A stretch of DNA of 64,000 nt from Amphibalanus amphitrite (lineage: Eukaryota; Arthropoda; Thecostraca; Balanomorpha; Balanidae), in contig NW_024881567.1 of NCBI RefSeq assembly GCF_019059575.1, forward strand, positions 963,001-1,027,000, written 5' to 3'. A program made the position numbers and the translations under genes. The notes beneath the pieces are model-generated. The model saw only the letters and a list, made by a program, of their open reading frames with translations, ran no database searches and was not told the origin of the DNA. Positions 12,400 through 24,195 of this stretch are shown one piece after another (positions within the stretch are counted from its first letter, which is position 1; each line of letters begins with the position of its first letter).

Positions 12400-13310
12400 A
12401 CAATATAACGTACCTTCGAAATATCCCAGCCCGAGAACTTCACAACGCACCGTGCCACAACACAACCGCACCAATTGCCGGCAGCCGCAGAACTGAACAA
12501 TGGCGGCCGGAAATGACGGCCCCGCGCCGGAAGTGAAGGACGCGTTTTAGAAGCAGTCTCAGACTCGTCGCTGCTCACCGTACCAGGGATTTATGAGGCA
12601 CTACCGAATCAAAGTCGTTTCGCCTCATTCGGCAACACGAAAACCCTACCAGGACTAGTCCGATGATGAGTTTCCGACTAGGTGGCGTGTGCGCAGGATT
12701 ATATTTAAAGCACACTGTAAACCAAATTGACAAGTCTTGTGTAATATAACCAATCATCTCTTGGTATGTTTACCAACTGATACTTTTCAAACAAGCCGTT
12801 GTCTGGTGCATTGCTTGTCAGATGACAACTACGAGTCAATAGTTACTATGCACACCAACTTCTCAGTATCCAGACCAACTCTACATTTGTTTCAACGTTT
12901 GTTTCTTAACCAGTTTTGGAAACTTGTTGCCGCATGGTTATTTAACCGGCGCCTAACTTGTACTGGTCAGCTGGTCAGCATACACATGGTCAGCTGCGCC
13001 CGTGACGTCAGACTTGGCGGACCAATCAGCGGTCGCCGTCCGGCCCCGGCGCGGCGGTTTCAAACCGTTCAAACCAGCAGTTGTCGCGCGGCCGCCGTGC
13101 AGCATGGATCAGCGACGAGGGCTGTTCCAGCATTTGTGCAGTAAAAAGTGAAATCTGTGAACTGTGGTGTTCGTGCTGTGAGTGAGGCCCGCTCTGGCCT
13201 GCGGGACGCACTAATCGTGCCTATACCCGCGGTCGAGACGCCTCCCTTCCCCTGCGCGCGCAATGTAAGTGGGCCAGACCTTTGCATGCACATGTGAGCA
13301 GATGTTTTGC
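12400..13310. promoter_or_regulatory. CpG-rich, promoter-like segment inside element A
   Basis: Two CpG-rich patches stand out from AT-rich surroundings. The first (12420-12560) has CGGAAGTG-type ETS sites and ATGGCGGC. The second (13000-13270) has a perfect CRE TGACGTCA, a nearby CCAATCAG CCAAT box and GC-rich blocks. Facing splice-donor-like sites occur (AAG-GTACGT on the minus strand near 12408-12416; GTGAGTGAG on the plus strand near 13179). No long ORF supports a protein. It could be a captured host promoter or the element's own promoter. This rests on motifs alone. Confidence 0.3.
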
Positions 13311-13352
13311 GGTCGGTGTTTTTTATATATAAATACATTTATTTGCCTTTAA

Positions 13353-14530
13353 CCCGCGCGGGGCTGGGGTCTCCAGCCGAACGCGCGGGGCTGGGGGGGG
13401 GGGTAAATTTTACCCCCCCCCCTGTTATCTCCCAAACTAATGGTCCGATTTGGAAAATTCAAACGCCAATCGAAAGCTCTCATCACGAACTACTAAAAAC
13501 ATGTACTTAATTTTAAGTTTGAGGTCAAGGTCAAGGTCAGGTCAAGGGTACAAATTGCAAGTTCCTACAGTATCGGCCTTGCACCGTAGTTGCCGAAGAA
13601 TGGAGTCATGGACTGAGACTGATCGCCCAAAACGTGTTCTTAGGCTACCAAGACAATATTCGTTGCATACAATATCATTCAGAGGTCAAGGTCAAGGTCA
13701 GGTCAGGTCAGGTCAGGTCACCAAAAAACAAAATATAGAAAAGGGCATGTGCGACACATGTTTTATGGGTCATTTTACTCATAGAATTCAATAGGCACAC
13801 TCAATAAGTGATATGCACCACCTCTGGATGAATTTCAGGTCGAGGTCAGGTCAAGGTCAGGTCAAGTGAGGTCAAATTTTGAAGTTGGTTGTTAAGGCCT
13901 AAAAAGGTGTCTATCTGATGCAGTTTTTCACGGCGAATCGAATGGTGCTATTTTTGTTTCCGTACGAGGTCTAGAACTTCCAAAAAAGTCATTTTTCAAA
14001 AAAATTGTGTGTCGTGACGTCATAAAATTTTGAATAACTCCCACATTTTTGAACCGATTCTTCTAAAATTTGGTATGTAGGTGCTCATAGACCACTTCTG
14101 TGACATATATTCCGGTTTTTTCGATAGACTCAAAATTTTGGATTTTATAATGATTTTCCCAAAAATGTCAGTTTTTTGGAAAAATTTAGGCCAAAATCCA
14201 AAATTTTCAAAAAACCGAGATAGCCATTTGAGAGACAAAGTAAAATTACGTATAACCTTTTTTGTTACGTCTTGATTCCTTTAAAAATGAAGATGTTAGC
14301 GGCGTTTGAACTTTTGCCGTTTTTGAGGCGAAAATGGCGAACATGACGTCAGTAAAACGTCAATTTCTCAAAAATTTTCGGACGGATTTCGCTCCAATTT
14401 TCAGGGAACGTGTCAAATTGATGTAAAAAAAGGTACTGAAAGTTTGGCGGCGCTGCGCGCCGCCGTTTTTGAGATATCGCAAAAATTCGCGAGGGGGGGT
14501 AAAATTTCCCCCCCCCCAGCCCCGCGCGGG
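13353..14530. mobile_element. Family G TTAA element (G2), 1,178 bp
   Basis: TTAA lies at 13349-13352 and 14531-14534. It has the same termini, AGGTCA arrays and palindrome (14446-14464) as G1. The two copies differ mainly in homopolymer G/C run length and scattered substitutions. Orientation matches G1. Confidence 0.9.
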
Positions 14531-15332
14531 TTAATTCAACTCTTTGTATTTTTAACTTAACTGATGGACATATATGGGCTGTAAAAGCTAATCTGGTTGG
14601 CGATCATGCTTTATTCGAATTATCTGCGTGATCGTGCAACTGCCATGATTGTTATGGTCAATGTGGAAATATTCGTCATACGGGCATGTTATACCTACTT
14701 CTGGCTTGATGCGATGCACAAAACCATGTTCTTCCACATACGCAGCAGTTCTTGCTTCAAAGACTTATATGCTGACGGTGCACGATAGGTATGCCTTATA
14801 CCTCATGCATTTACCACATCCATTCGAAAATATGCACTTGGAATTGTCTCCAGTCAATAGTATTAATTACATACTACGTGATGTAGGTACGTGACCGTAA
14901 TAAATACTAATGATTCCAGAAACTTCCGAATGGATGTGGTGTATGCATTCATCGATTATATAACCCATCAGTATTTCGTTTCTTGTCAGCGCAAGCCTTT
15001 GAGCAATAACTGATGCCAGTCATGATTTTGTGCACCACTTCCAGCCAAAAAATGACCTGTCCGTATAGAAAATATTTCCTGAATCAGTATCGTGGCAATT
15101 GAAAACGAACGCGAATCGTAAGTTCTTAAGGTTATCAACGCAAACAAAGCGATTGTAAGGAAGAACAAGTTCGAACTGAGCGTTAGTACACTTACTTGTT
15201 GACAATTTGTAAACTAGCAATGCCCAGTCAAAGGCTAGTTCATCAACAAACCAGGGGTTGTTGAACCGACAAGGAAACGGCTATGCCTATCCAGAAGTTG
15301 GTAGGTTCACAAGGCCCAGACTAGTACTCAAC

Positions 15333-15625
15333 AAGGTGACGCCTATGCAAATTGGAACCAAACTTGTAGACAAACTGTTAGTTTGTTGGCCAACACGCCT
15401 GGGGTTGGTGAATCGACAAGGTGACGCCTATGCGAATTGGAACCAAACTTGTAGACAAACTGTTAGTTTGTTGGCCAACAAGCCTGGGGCTGGTGAATCG
15501 ACAAGGTGACGCCTATGCGAATTGGAACCAAACTTGTAGACAAACTGTTAGTTTGTTAGCCAACAAGCCTGGGGCAGGTGAATCGACAAGGTGACGCCTA
15601 TGCGAATTGGAACCAAACTTGTAAC
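15333..15625. repeat. 85-bp tandem repeat, about 3.5 copies
   Basis: The block AAGGTGACGCCTATGC recurs at 15333, 15418, 15503 and 15588, an exact 85-bp period. Each unit also carries AACTGTTAGTTTGTT and CAACAAGCCTGGGG. The unit is not a multiple of three. A degenerate unit precedes the array from about 15255. Confidence 0.9.
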
Positions 15626-17999
15626 AAGGAGCCAACTTGTAGATTTGGTTTACAGTGCACGTGCAGGGCGGTGCCTCATTAGCCGACATAATAATAATAT
15701 GACACGATAATGAAACACGCATGTAACTAGCATGCAACAAGCTTCTGGAGGATTTAATTATGAGACTATGCGTAGTTTTCCGACACAGCGCGAAATCTGA
15801 TGATAAGCAGGAAGGGGTGTTAGGGAAGCATTTAAGTTATTAGGTTACCGTTTGTAACCAATTGTTTCACGAGGCCACTCTTTAACTAACAACCCTCAGG
15901 CTGATAATGTCCCTATATATAACAGCAAGGTACAATGGACGACCGTGTAACCCACTCCTTGTCATAGAATTGGCTCGTGACATTTTTTTACAGTGTACTC
16001 TGTAGGCACCACAACAAAGTTCAGACCAAGTTTTAAGCGATTTTTCAACGAACAACCCCATTTAAATCAGAATGACTAAACGAGGTGACGTCACACTAAC
16101 GGTCGCTCCATGTTGAAGATAGGGCCTTGTACAAGGCCCATTTTCAAATGAAGGGAACGAATTTCTTCAACACCGAGGCCGCGGGGGTTGCAACCTAGAT
16201 AGATAGTGGTTTCTGAACCTCGCCGCAAACTTGGCTATCTCAACTCAAACCCGATGTTAAAGGTGGGATAGTCCCTTTAACCCTCGCCCGCACATGCCAT
16301 TTTCCCATCCTAGAACGCACGTGGGGGGTGCCAACCCCCCCCCCCCCCGCGCCATTTCCTTCTGTTGGAGATAGAGCTTCGCGGTAAGGACCAAAAAGAT
16401 TCTTTGGGAAGAGACGAATCCAATTATACTCAGTTTTACCTTCTCAGGTCAGGTCAAACTAAAAAATGTTGCTGTTTTGGGTCACCGTTGGATATCAAGT
16501 GCGCTGCTTATCATATACCGATGACGATGCCGTTTTCTGGTGCCAAGCCAGTTAGAACCTCTTTGTCACACTACCCGACCAGGTTTTTGCTGCTGAGGTC
16601 ATTTCAGGTCAAGTTAGGTCAAGGTCAATTACATGTGTTTGTATGTCTCATGTCTGTGTGTGTCTGTGTGTATACTGATGTGTGCACCGATTGTTTATGT
16701 GTCCATATTACATGAAATCATGACGAGAAGCTTTTACCAAAAATGCAGTCAAAAAAACTTCACGAAAAGTAAATTCAGCTTGCCTAAAACGCAATTATTT
16801 TAGATGACCTAGGTTGACCTTGACCCTGACCTTGACATCTGTACATCGTCGAACAACATGTTCCATGATAGGTGGGAGGTAAGACTGGCAAAAAAGGCCG
16901 AAATCAAGGTGTCGGCGTGATCCAGGGGTCCTTCCTGGGGCCAGTGCTCTTCTGCTTTTCACTAATGACCTCCCGCAGCACATATCCAACGGAAAACCAA
17001 GGCCATCTATAGAAGGTACAGCAGGGACGTATCCAAGGGGGGGGCGACGGGGGCGGTCGCCCCCCCCTGGGCCCTGCCGGGCCCCAAAAGCGGGCCCGGC
17101 AGGGCCCGCTAGGCAGCAAGAAAGCGGGCCCGAAGGGCCCGCTTTGGGGCCTAGTCAGGAACAATTTGGGGTCGGCTGGGCCAAAAAGCGGAAGGGCATG
17201 TTCAGAAGGATTTGTTCGAATTTTTTGGTTCGCGGATGGGCCCCTGGGGCCCTGCCGGGCCACAAACAGGTCCGTAACTGGGCCCTTCGGCCCACTTTTG
17301 GGCAGAGCGAGGGCAATTTGGAGCCCGGCAGGGCCCCAAAAGCGGAAAGACCCGTTCAGAAGGATATGCTCGAGCCTTCGAGCTTGAGGAAGGGCCCCTA
17401 TGGCCCTGCCGGACTCCAAACGGGTCCCTTATCGGGCCCAAAGGTATCGCTTTTGAGCTAATTGGCCCCGGAGAAGTTATGGTTAGCGGATCCGAAAAAA
17501 TCCTCTTCCGTGCCCAGTCACAGGGCCTGTCTGTGCCCTAGATGTGGAAGGGCCCGCTGAGAAGATCTTGCCCAGGCTTTCGGGTCCAAAAAGGGCCCAT
17601 AGGGTCTTGCCGGTGCTCATATGGGTCCCTAGCCGGGCCCCACAAGCGGACCGGGCCAAGCCAATGACAACCGGGGGCCCGGAAGGTCTACAAAAGCGGA
17701 AGGGCCCGCTCAGAAAGCCTTGAAGCAGGCTTTTGAGCTTAAGTATTGGTCCCTCGGCCTCGACAACGTATCAAGAAAGCGAGCCCAGATATATGTACAC
17801 TTCCGTGCCCAGTCTCAGAAACAGCTTGTCCTGGCCGGGCCCCAGAAACGGAAGGGCCCGCTGAGAAGGCCCTGCCCAGGCCATGGGGCCCGAGGAATAG
17901 GCAACAGCCGATGATGGGACCCTTTCGACTGACCTCATGGGGCTGCTCCTGTTTACAGTTCTCCGAACAAAATGAGCTCCATAGTTGCGCCACGGATGG

Positions 18000-19703
18000 C
18001 GTTTGGGACAGGCGGTGGGGGAGGCGTTTGAACACCCTCTCTCTCTAACTCGGCTCCTGGGCCACGTAGCGACACGTAAGCGTACGTGGCATTCGGAAGA
18101 GCGTAAAAAATCATGCCGAAAGTAACTCGGTCATTTTCTAGGTCAGGTCAAAGGTCAGGTCACCATAAGTCAGCAAAGGTCACATTTTGCCTATTTCAAC
18201 ATTGTTTGACAACTCCGGCGCATAACCCGGGTACAAACAGAGCTGCAGCGCCACAAAAAAAAACGCATTCAATAGTTCTTTTAACGTTCTTTCCGTAAAC
18301 TGTTCTCAGAATTGACCTGCGATTAACCCGCGCACCGACGGGGGTCCGCGCCAACTTAGAACCGACGGGGGGGGGCGGATGACCGCCCGCCCCCTGAGAT
18401 CTCAAAAACGAAGCAAGATAGCGACAAGCGGTAAACGGCATGGGGTACGCACGGACAAGGTCTACAATTTTTAATTAGGTCATTTCCAGATCAGGTCAAA
18501 GATGACGTCACAGGGGTAAAAAAAGTCAAAATGGCGGCGCTAGATATGAAGAGTTTTTTCTCGAATAACTTTCGAATTAGCCAAGCTAGGAACAAACTAA
18601 GGGCACCATCGTGATCCTCTCGTCAATCCGCATCGAATCATACTCCGTTATCTACTGTAGCTCTGACACGACGTGACAAAGTTGCAAAAAAGTGATTTGA
18701 GGTTGGGTCATTCGAAGTAACCTGGTGATCTGACCTTAAAAGTTAGGAGGTTCAAACTTGCACACCATGTGTAAAATTAATGAGAAAATAGTCATGCCAA
18801 ATTTCGCGGCGCTACGCGCCGCGGTTTTCCCGCATAACCTCAAGGGGGGGGGGGCGGATAACAGCCCCCCCGTCGGTGCTCGGGTTAACGGTTTAGCCTC
18901 TTGAGAGAAAAAACTTTTAAAATAGTCGTTTTTATGAAACACTTTTTTTCTTTAACAATTTTCGACTCAGGAAAAGGCACGACATTTCTTTTGTCAGCAT
19001 CGTGTTACTCTCGTCGAGACGCGTCGAATGAACTACATATAATATGACCTTATCAGGTCATTTAGAAAATGTGAACTAAATTCAAGGTGACCTGACCTGA
19101 AAGGTCATGTTGCACATTCGTCAAACCGTATCGTCGATAAGGCCTGAACACATCTAAGGTGTTTTCAACGCTCTAGCGTGTCTCTAACAAATGCTATTGT
19201 CAAAAGCTGTGGAGACGTTTCGTGACCTGAGATGACCCCATAGACATAAGGAGGGGTCACGGGTACAAATTTCCGATTTAGGTTGTCATTTTTTATGTAA
19301 CCAGGTGAAGTGATTGAGGGTGCCTAGGATGACGTTTGCCTAAAAGAGGCACCTTTCGATTTTCTCCCATTTATAAAACCTAATGGAGAGGGCGCAAAAA
19401 TTGACTTGACCTTATGTCACCACCGGTATGCAAATTTCGAGATAATCATTTTATACATAGGTACTGTTACTCTTATCAATCGCTAAAAGTTTCAAGCCGA
19501 TCGTTCAGTCGGTGTTGCTATGGAGAGCATTCTAACCTTTTCTGAGGTGAGGTCACTTGACGTGGTCTGGTGACCTGACCTTGAGCGACCTGGGTGTAAA
19601 ATTTTCATATCTGTAGATAAGATTCATCCCTCTTTTTTATATCCACGCAAAACCGCAAGGAGGAGGTGTTCAAACAGCCCCCCCCCCCCCGGCCGGGCGC
19701 GGG
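18000..19703. mobile_element. Family J (D-like) TTAA element, split by element I
   Basis: The right end is intact (GGCCGGGCGCGGG then TTAA at 19704-19707). The left end is decayed, starting at a GGCGTTTGAACACC hairpin remnant near 18025. The body follows the D and L order: AACTCGGCTCCTGGGCCACG, GTAAAAAATCATG, AGGTCA arrays, ACTCTCGTCGAGACGCGTCG, and the ACACATCTAAGGTGTTTTCA block. Non-coding. Confidence 0.65.
18327..18884. mobile_element. Family I TTAA element, 558 bp
   Basis: TTAA lies at 18323-18326 and 18885-18888. Termini are CCCGCGCACCGACGGGGG and its near inverted repeat. The subterminal hairpin core is CGGATGACCG on the left and a CGGATAACAG variant on the right. The palindrome GCGGCGC-TAC-GCGCCGC is at 18806-18822. 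This is the innermost level of the nest. Confidence 0.85.
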
Positions 19704-20405
19704 TTAACGAACTTCAACGGAAGTGAACTGCAAAAACGAACTTCAACGGAAGCTAACTGCAAACATGTTATCAAGGTCGAGAAACGCAAGACAATGCATT
19801 TTCATTTACAATGCCAAATTCTATCGTAAATTTGCTGTTTTTTCGACATTCTCGAATTTTTACACGCCAGGATAGGCAGTCGCTGTGGGGCCCCTTTTGG
19901 CTGACCTCCGGGCCCTTCTCGGCTGTCGCCCCCCCTGAGCGAAATCCTGGATACGTGCCTGAGGTACAGTCACTCTCCCGCCGACCAATCAGAGACAGAT
20001 CCTGAGTGATGTCACCCCTGATGCTCGCAAGGGGTGCTCCATTCCTTTACAACGTAAAAACGACTAATTTCATTTGAAAATTGTTGGTGACACTGTTAAC
20101 ATATCGCTCAACCGTTGATGTCATTGGAAAGTCCAACTAATTTTCTAGCGATAAAAAAGAGCAGCAATATGCTAAGAAATGGCCGGTTTTGAAGATATAC
20201 ACGATTTAAAAATCCCCTGCAGTTGCAGGAAAGCAACGTAAAAACGCATCGAGCTTATATTTTTACTATGAATAAATCATTTTTCAGTAAGTCTTTAGAA
20301 ATGGTATCGATTTAATCAACAACTTTATTACAATATTTTTATTACTTGTAACTTTATTTCAAAATAATATTTTCAAAAATGGCAACTGTTGGCAAGTAGC
20401 TTTAA

Positions 20406-21416
20406 AGGGAGATTATGACCTTTTTCCACAAAATCTGAGTTAGGACCATTTTCTGACAAAACACAACAAGTTATAATGTAAATTAAAACCATTTTGCTCA
20501 ATTCGGTACCTTGCCGCAAATATCTCAACTTGAAGTCACGTTAGCGGGGAGCGCTGAAAATGACCGTTGAATAAGTACTTACATCACTTTTTGGTACTTG
20601 CATGTAATTTTGTAAAATGAGCGTATTCATTACATTTGATCTTCATCACATCTAGTTAGTTAATGGTCGTCTATAGTGCCTTCAAAAGATATTCATGGTT
20701 TGGGGGTGGTTTATGTCTAAATTTACGCAACTATTTTTCCTGTTCATCATCTGTCGCCATATGCTGCTATTTTAGTAGCAACGACTCAATTTTGAATCGG
20801 TCCCGCCGACTGCACAATAAAAGAAGATAGATACAACACTTTTGCGGCATCACTGAAAAACTTATGCAGTACTGTTATCAAAATTATCATAACACCGTTC
20901 GACAAACCTGAAGTCTTTTTGAAATAAATATGCTTGTATTTTTCGCTTCAGGCTCTGAGGCCAAAATAATGAATTTCGTAGTCGCAATCGCAAGATTTGG
21001 CTGCGATTCTGGCGCATGCCGTTCATTTGTGGCGCAAAATAATACTTGGAAACAAAGAAGAGTAGGCACTATGTACCCCCGAATTAGAATCTAATTAATT
21101 CTAAATCGAATTGACTCTAATTCAAATTAGAATCCTTACAACCAAGCAACGACAAGGCGATAACATAAACAAAAACCCAAGCGTCGCTGTTTGAAACAAA
21201 AGCGCCATATACTGCGACTTTTTTATAGAGAAGGACAACGCATTTCGGTGGGTGTTACAAGTACTGCAAGTACTGCTTCTTTTTTGCAAAAATAAAAACC
21301 TTTTTCACATACGAAAATGTGCTAGGAAATTTTCATATTTTATAGAAACTACAGTAGAAATAGTATAGATGTCGAGTAATTTTTATTTAAGAAAAAAGAA
21401 AGCTCATAATCTCCCT
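20406..21416. mobile_element. TTAA element B, 1,011 bp
   Basis: TTAA lies at 20402-20405 and 21417-21420. The terminal inverted repeat is AGGGAGATTATGA followed by C or G and CTTT. The body is AT-rich and has no gene. Near 21088-21133 the palindrome-like word AATTAGAATC and relatives repeats several times. Confidence 0.82.
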
Positions 21417-21551
21417 TTAAAGCGATTGTGGCGCACCGCGCCATTATTGTCCTGAGGCCCCCTTATGATGTCATCAAAAGTGGAGTGACATGGGCCTGCG
21501 GAAAACTCATAATGTACGCAGACGACACCCAGTTCCTCGATGCCGACCAAC

Positions 21552-21813
21552 TAAAGATGTCAATCGGATACCAACTTTTTGGTATACCGATACCAAACCG
21601 GTACCAACTTGGTATTTAGTATTTCAATCGTAATGTGTTTGGTATTGTGTTGGTATCATAAGCCCTCACTAAGGTATAAGAGGCTAAGAAATCGGTAAAA
21701 AGTTGGTAGTTCCCTCATTTTCCCAAGTCGGTTTGGTTTCGGTATTTTCCCGTGGTTTTGGTTGGTAGTTGGTTTGGTATCGGTATTCCGATTTTCTGTA
21801 ATTGACATCACTA
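21552..21813. mobile_element. hAT-like MITE, 262 bp, GGTATACC-rich
   Basis: The 8-bp duplication CGACCAAC lies at 21544-21551 and 21814-21821. Ends are TAAAGATGTCAAT and ATTGACATCACTA. The interior repeats GGTATCGGTAT and GGTACCAAC words. Removing it joins FLDADQ to PTNIQ in frame inside the RT. Confidence 0.85.
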
Positions 21814-21878
21814 CGACCAACCAACCAATATTCAGGCTCTAAAATCTCGCATAGAAAACACCCTTTCTGTAGCACTTA

Positions 21879-22141
21879 AGGCCTGGCTACACTATGCGTT
21901 TTCTGCGTGCGTTTTTGCAGGTTTGCGTGTTTTGCGTAATATCGTTCTAGGAAAAAAGTTATAAACTATATAATTTTTACTTTGGTTATATACAAAAGCT
22001 AATATAACTCTTATGTAACTAAAATTTAAGGTGAAAAACATCACAAAAACGTAATATCCTTCTTTTTTCTAGAACGATATCACGCAAAACACGCAAACAC
22101 GCAAAAAACGCACGAAGAAAACGCATAGTGTAGCCAGGCCT
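21879..22141. mobile_element. PIF/Harbinger-like MITE, 263 bp
   Basis: A 3-bp TTA duplication (21876-21878 and 22142-22144) flanks a long terminal inverted repeat of roughly 70-80 bp. It begins AGGCCTGGCTACACTATGCG and continues through TTTTGCGTG words to ATCGTTCTAG. The centre is AT-rich. The TTA target is typical of PIF/Harbinger. Removing it gives VALTWFTQ in frame in the host RT. Confidence 0.88.
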
Positions 22142-23316
22142 TTACATGGTTCACTCAGAACCGTCTTAAAATAAACCCAGCAAAAACCGAAATGGTCACA
22201 CTCAAGTCACGGCGTCAGAATTTGGATGAAAACATCTCAGTATCATTTGGCAATGACAACGTTTCACCGGTTGGCAGCGTCAAGGTGCTGGGTGTCACCA
22301 TTGACTCGCACCTGGATTGCGTAGACCACATCAGCACGGTAGTGAGGCGTTGCTACTGTGTACTGGTGGGATTGGCTAGGGCGCGGCGCAAATTACCGAG
22401 GTGCACCAGGCGTCTTTTAACTGAGGCCATTGTCTTACCGCACCTGCGTTGCTGTTTGACCGTCTGGGGCAGCTGTACCGCCAGCCAAAAGCAGCGTATT
22501 CAAAAAACGATAAACATCGGTGTTTGCATTGTCGCTGGTCTGGGCCGCCGTGATCATGTCACGCCTGCGCTGCGGGAACTGGGGTGGTGCAAGGTGGATG
22601 AGATGATTACAGAGCGTGACATCGCCACACTGCGTCATTTGATCGCCGCCCCCTGTGCGTCCGCGAGGTGTTACGCGAGCGAGTCGTCCTGCGCTCCGAT
22701 GTGTCCTCCCGCCACACCCGCGCAACGGCTGACGGCCAGCTGCAGCTGCCCAGAGTGCGCACTGAGCTTGCCCGACGAAGCTTCGTGTATCGAGCGACGC
22801 GAGAATGGAATGAACAGCCCCCGAATGAGAGACTGTAGGTAAACATATTTTATTTTTATGTCCAATCATAGATAGTAGCACTATTGTGTGTGTATGTGTG
22901 GTTTTTGTTTTAAGAAAAGTATTTTAGTCTTATTCACCACTTGTTAGCAGGTTTTTACTGTATTTTAGATGTATGCACTTTTTTATTATGTATATGACGT
23001 GGAAGCTATATCACCCATTGCATGGAGGTTCCGAATAAACTATCTGTATCTGTATCTGTATCTGTGTCAAAAGCTCACAAGGCCCATAGCCAACGCAAGA
23101 TGTTGAGAATTGGTCATTGGGGTCATGACATGACCTGAAAAACAGGGTCATATCTCCGAAACCATAAACCACAGAAACTTGAAATTTTTAGTGGACGTCA
23201 AGAAAGGATAGAGGAGCAGCTGTACGAAAAATCAGGCTTTTAGCTCTAAACATGTTGAGTGCAGAGCAGAAAAACAACCTGAGGGTGGCACCCCCCCATA
23301 CGCGGGTGAGGGTTAA

Positions 23317-24195
23317 CCCTCGCCCGTATAGGGGGGGGGGTCGAACGGACCCCCCCCATGGTTTTTCGCGAATAACTCGCGTAAAAAGCGGCCGATCGCG
23401 ACGAAACTTTCAATACCCTTGCGTTCATCAATTTCACACCTACCCTGAAAATTTCATGACCCTGACCCAAATGACCTTTGACCTGTGACCTACTTTTCGA
23501 GACCATGTTTGGCTGGAATCGCGATTCGGCGTATGTCGGCGCGCATTAGCCGCGCGTTTGCAGTCTTGTCGTGGTTTCAAGCGTTCAAACATGTGATATG
23601 ATGTTGCCCCCATGCATTAGGGTGGGTGTCAAGGTCACCTGAAGGTCAGGTCAGGTCATTGACCTTTGATGACCTCGGTTCACTTTTTCAAGTTTTACAT
23701 CTTTCTAGGCCAGTTTTTGAAGCTGAATTCGAATTTAGCAACCATATGAACATTTACGAAGTAGTTTTGGTGCCTTCGTAACATGTTACGAAGCTGTCAG
23801 AGGCGGTTGCCACCTACTACGAATACCCTTACTGGTTGACCTGACCTGACCTGACCCGACCTGGCCTAAATACATGAAGACATCATCTGTGATCAAAACT
23901 AACATGATATTCGTGATCAGCACCCCGAAAAACCCCATAGCAGCCACACTTCACGACGTTCTAACAGGTCCCGATTTTCCCGCCTTTGGGGTCATTGACC
24001 TGACCTGCAAGGTCAACCAATGACATAGGACCTTAAAATTGGGTACCATCGGCTTTCTCTCGTCACGGGCAACACGCTCGTTTTTTCCGCGAAGCTCTAG
24101 CTCGATCAGGGGCGAAACGGCAACGGGGGGTCCAACGGACCCCCCCCCCCCCCCTTATACGTTCGCGGCTGGAAAAACACCAATACGGGCGAGGG
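23317..24195. mobile_element. Family F TTAA element F2, 879 bp
   Basis: TTAA lies at 23313-23316 and 24196-24199. Termini are CCCTCGCCCGTAT and ATACGGGCGAGGG. The subterminal hairpin core is TCGAACGGA on the left and a CCAACGGACC variant on the right. AGGTCA repeats lie at 23640-23690 and 23838-23870. This is the reference copy for F1 and F3. Confidence 0.85.

Larger units (their letters stand above)
11124..16276. mobile_element. TTAA element A, 5,153 bp
   Basis: TTAA lies on both sides (11120-11123 and 16277-16280). The perfect 17-bp terminal inverted repeat is AGGGACTATCCCACCTT. Its termini differ from the CCCGCGC families and resemble those of elements B and C (AGGGAGATTATGA and AGGAAATAGTTCACTTT), so these three may be one group. 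The interior has a CpG-rich segment (12400-13310), a G-family insert (13353-14530) and an 85-bp tandem repeat (15333-15625). I recognise no transposase. The remaining stretches (11141-12400, 14535-15330, 15626-16259) hold nothing I can name. Confidence 0.85.
17022..19961. mobile_element. hAT-like element, 2,940 bp, with GGGCCC repeats
   Basis: The 8-bp duplication AGGTACAG lies at 17014-17021 and 19962-19969. Ends are CAGGGACGTATCC and GGATACGTGCCTG. The left kilobase (17040-17930) is a diverged repeat of GGGCCC-rich units, with cores such as CGGAAGGGCCCGCT and CCTGCCGGGCCC, and generates many spurious ORFs on both strands. The right part is occupied by J-family repeat. No transposase is visible. 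Confidence 0.85.
16998..21498. mobile_element. hAT-like element K inserted in the RT catalytic region
   Basis: The 8-bp duplication CGGAAAAC lies at 16990-16997 and 21499-21506. Ends are CAAGGCCAT on the left and ATGGGCCTG on the right, an imperfect inverted repeat. Removing it joins ISNGK to LIMYADD exactly, which is strong support for the boundaries. Its own sequence is about 0.5 kb (16998-17021, 19970-20405, 21417-21498); the rest is a second hAT and TTAA element B. Confidence 0.75.
16914..23063 (+). pseudogene. 5'-truncated non-LTR retrotransposon RT (Jockey/CR1-like) with nested inserts
   Basis: Flanked by GTGTC (16909-16913 and 23064-23068) and ending in AATAAA plus a (TATCTG)n tail at 23041-23063. 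Coding pieces appear in order: GVIQGSFLGPVLF (RT motif 4, with a frameshift), FTNDLPQHISNGK at 16950-16997, IMYADDTQFLDAD (catalytic YADD) at 21507-21551, ALKSRIENTL at 21835-21878, and the thumb region with KINPAKTEMV and VKVLGVTIDSHLD at 22142-22840. A frameshift near 22645 moves the frame before WNEQPPNERL. Three DNA transposons (K and two MITEs) each interrupt the RT, and each can be removed with one target copy to leave a continuous frame. Confidence 0.85.
16281..23312. mobile_element. Family E TTAA element E1, split by a non-LTR retrotransposon
   Basis: TTAA on the left is shared with element A (16277-16280) and on the right with F2 (23313-23316). Termini are CCCTCGCCCGCACATG on the left and CGCGGGTGAGGG on the right. 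E sequence occupies 16281-16913 and 23064-23312, rich in AGGTCA and with a GTGTGTCTGTGTG run near 16655. A second copy (E2) and a partial one (E3) preserve the uninterrupted order across the insertion point. Confidence 0.78.

Noticed and set aside
12660-12700. Hammerhead-ribozyme-like GATGATGAG sequence
   Set aside because: The required CUGANGA...GAAA core and three stems are not present together.
17144-18048. Several overlapping ORFs on both strands rich in Gly, Pro and Arg
   Set aside because: They lie in the GGGCCC repeat of the hAT at 17022-19961 and show no domain.
22435-22881. 148-codon minus-strand ORF
   Set aside because: It is antisense to the RT thumb coding region of the non-LTR element; a shadow frame.
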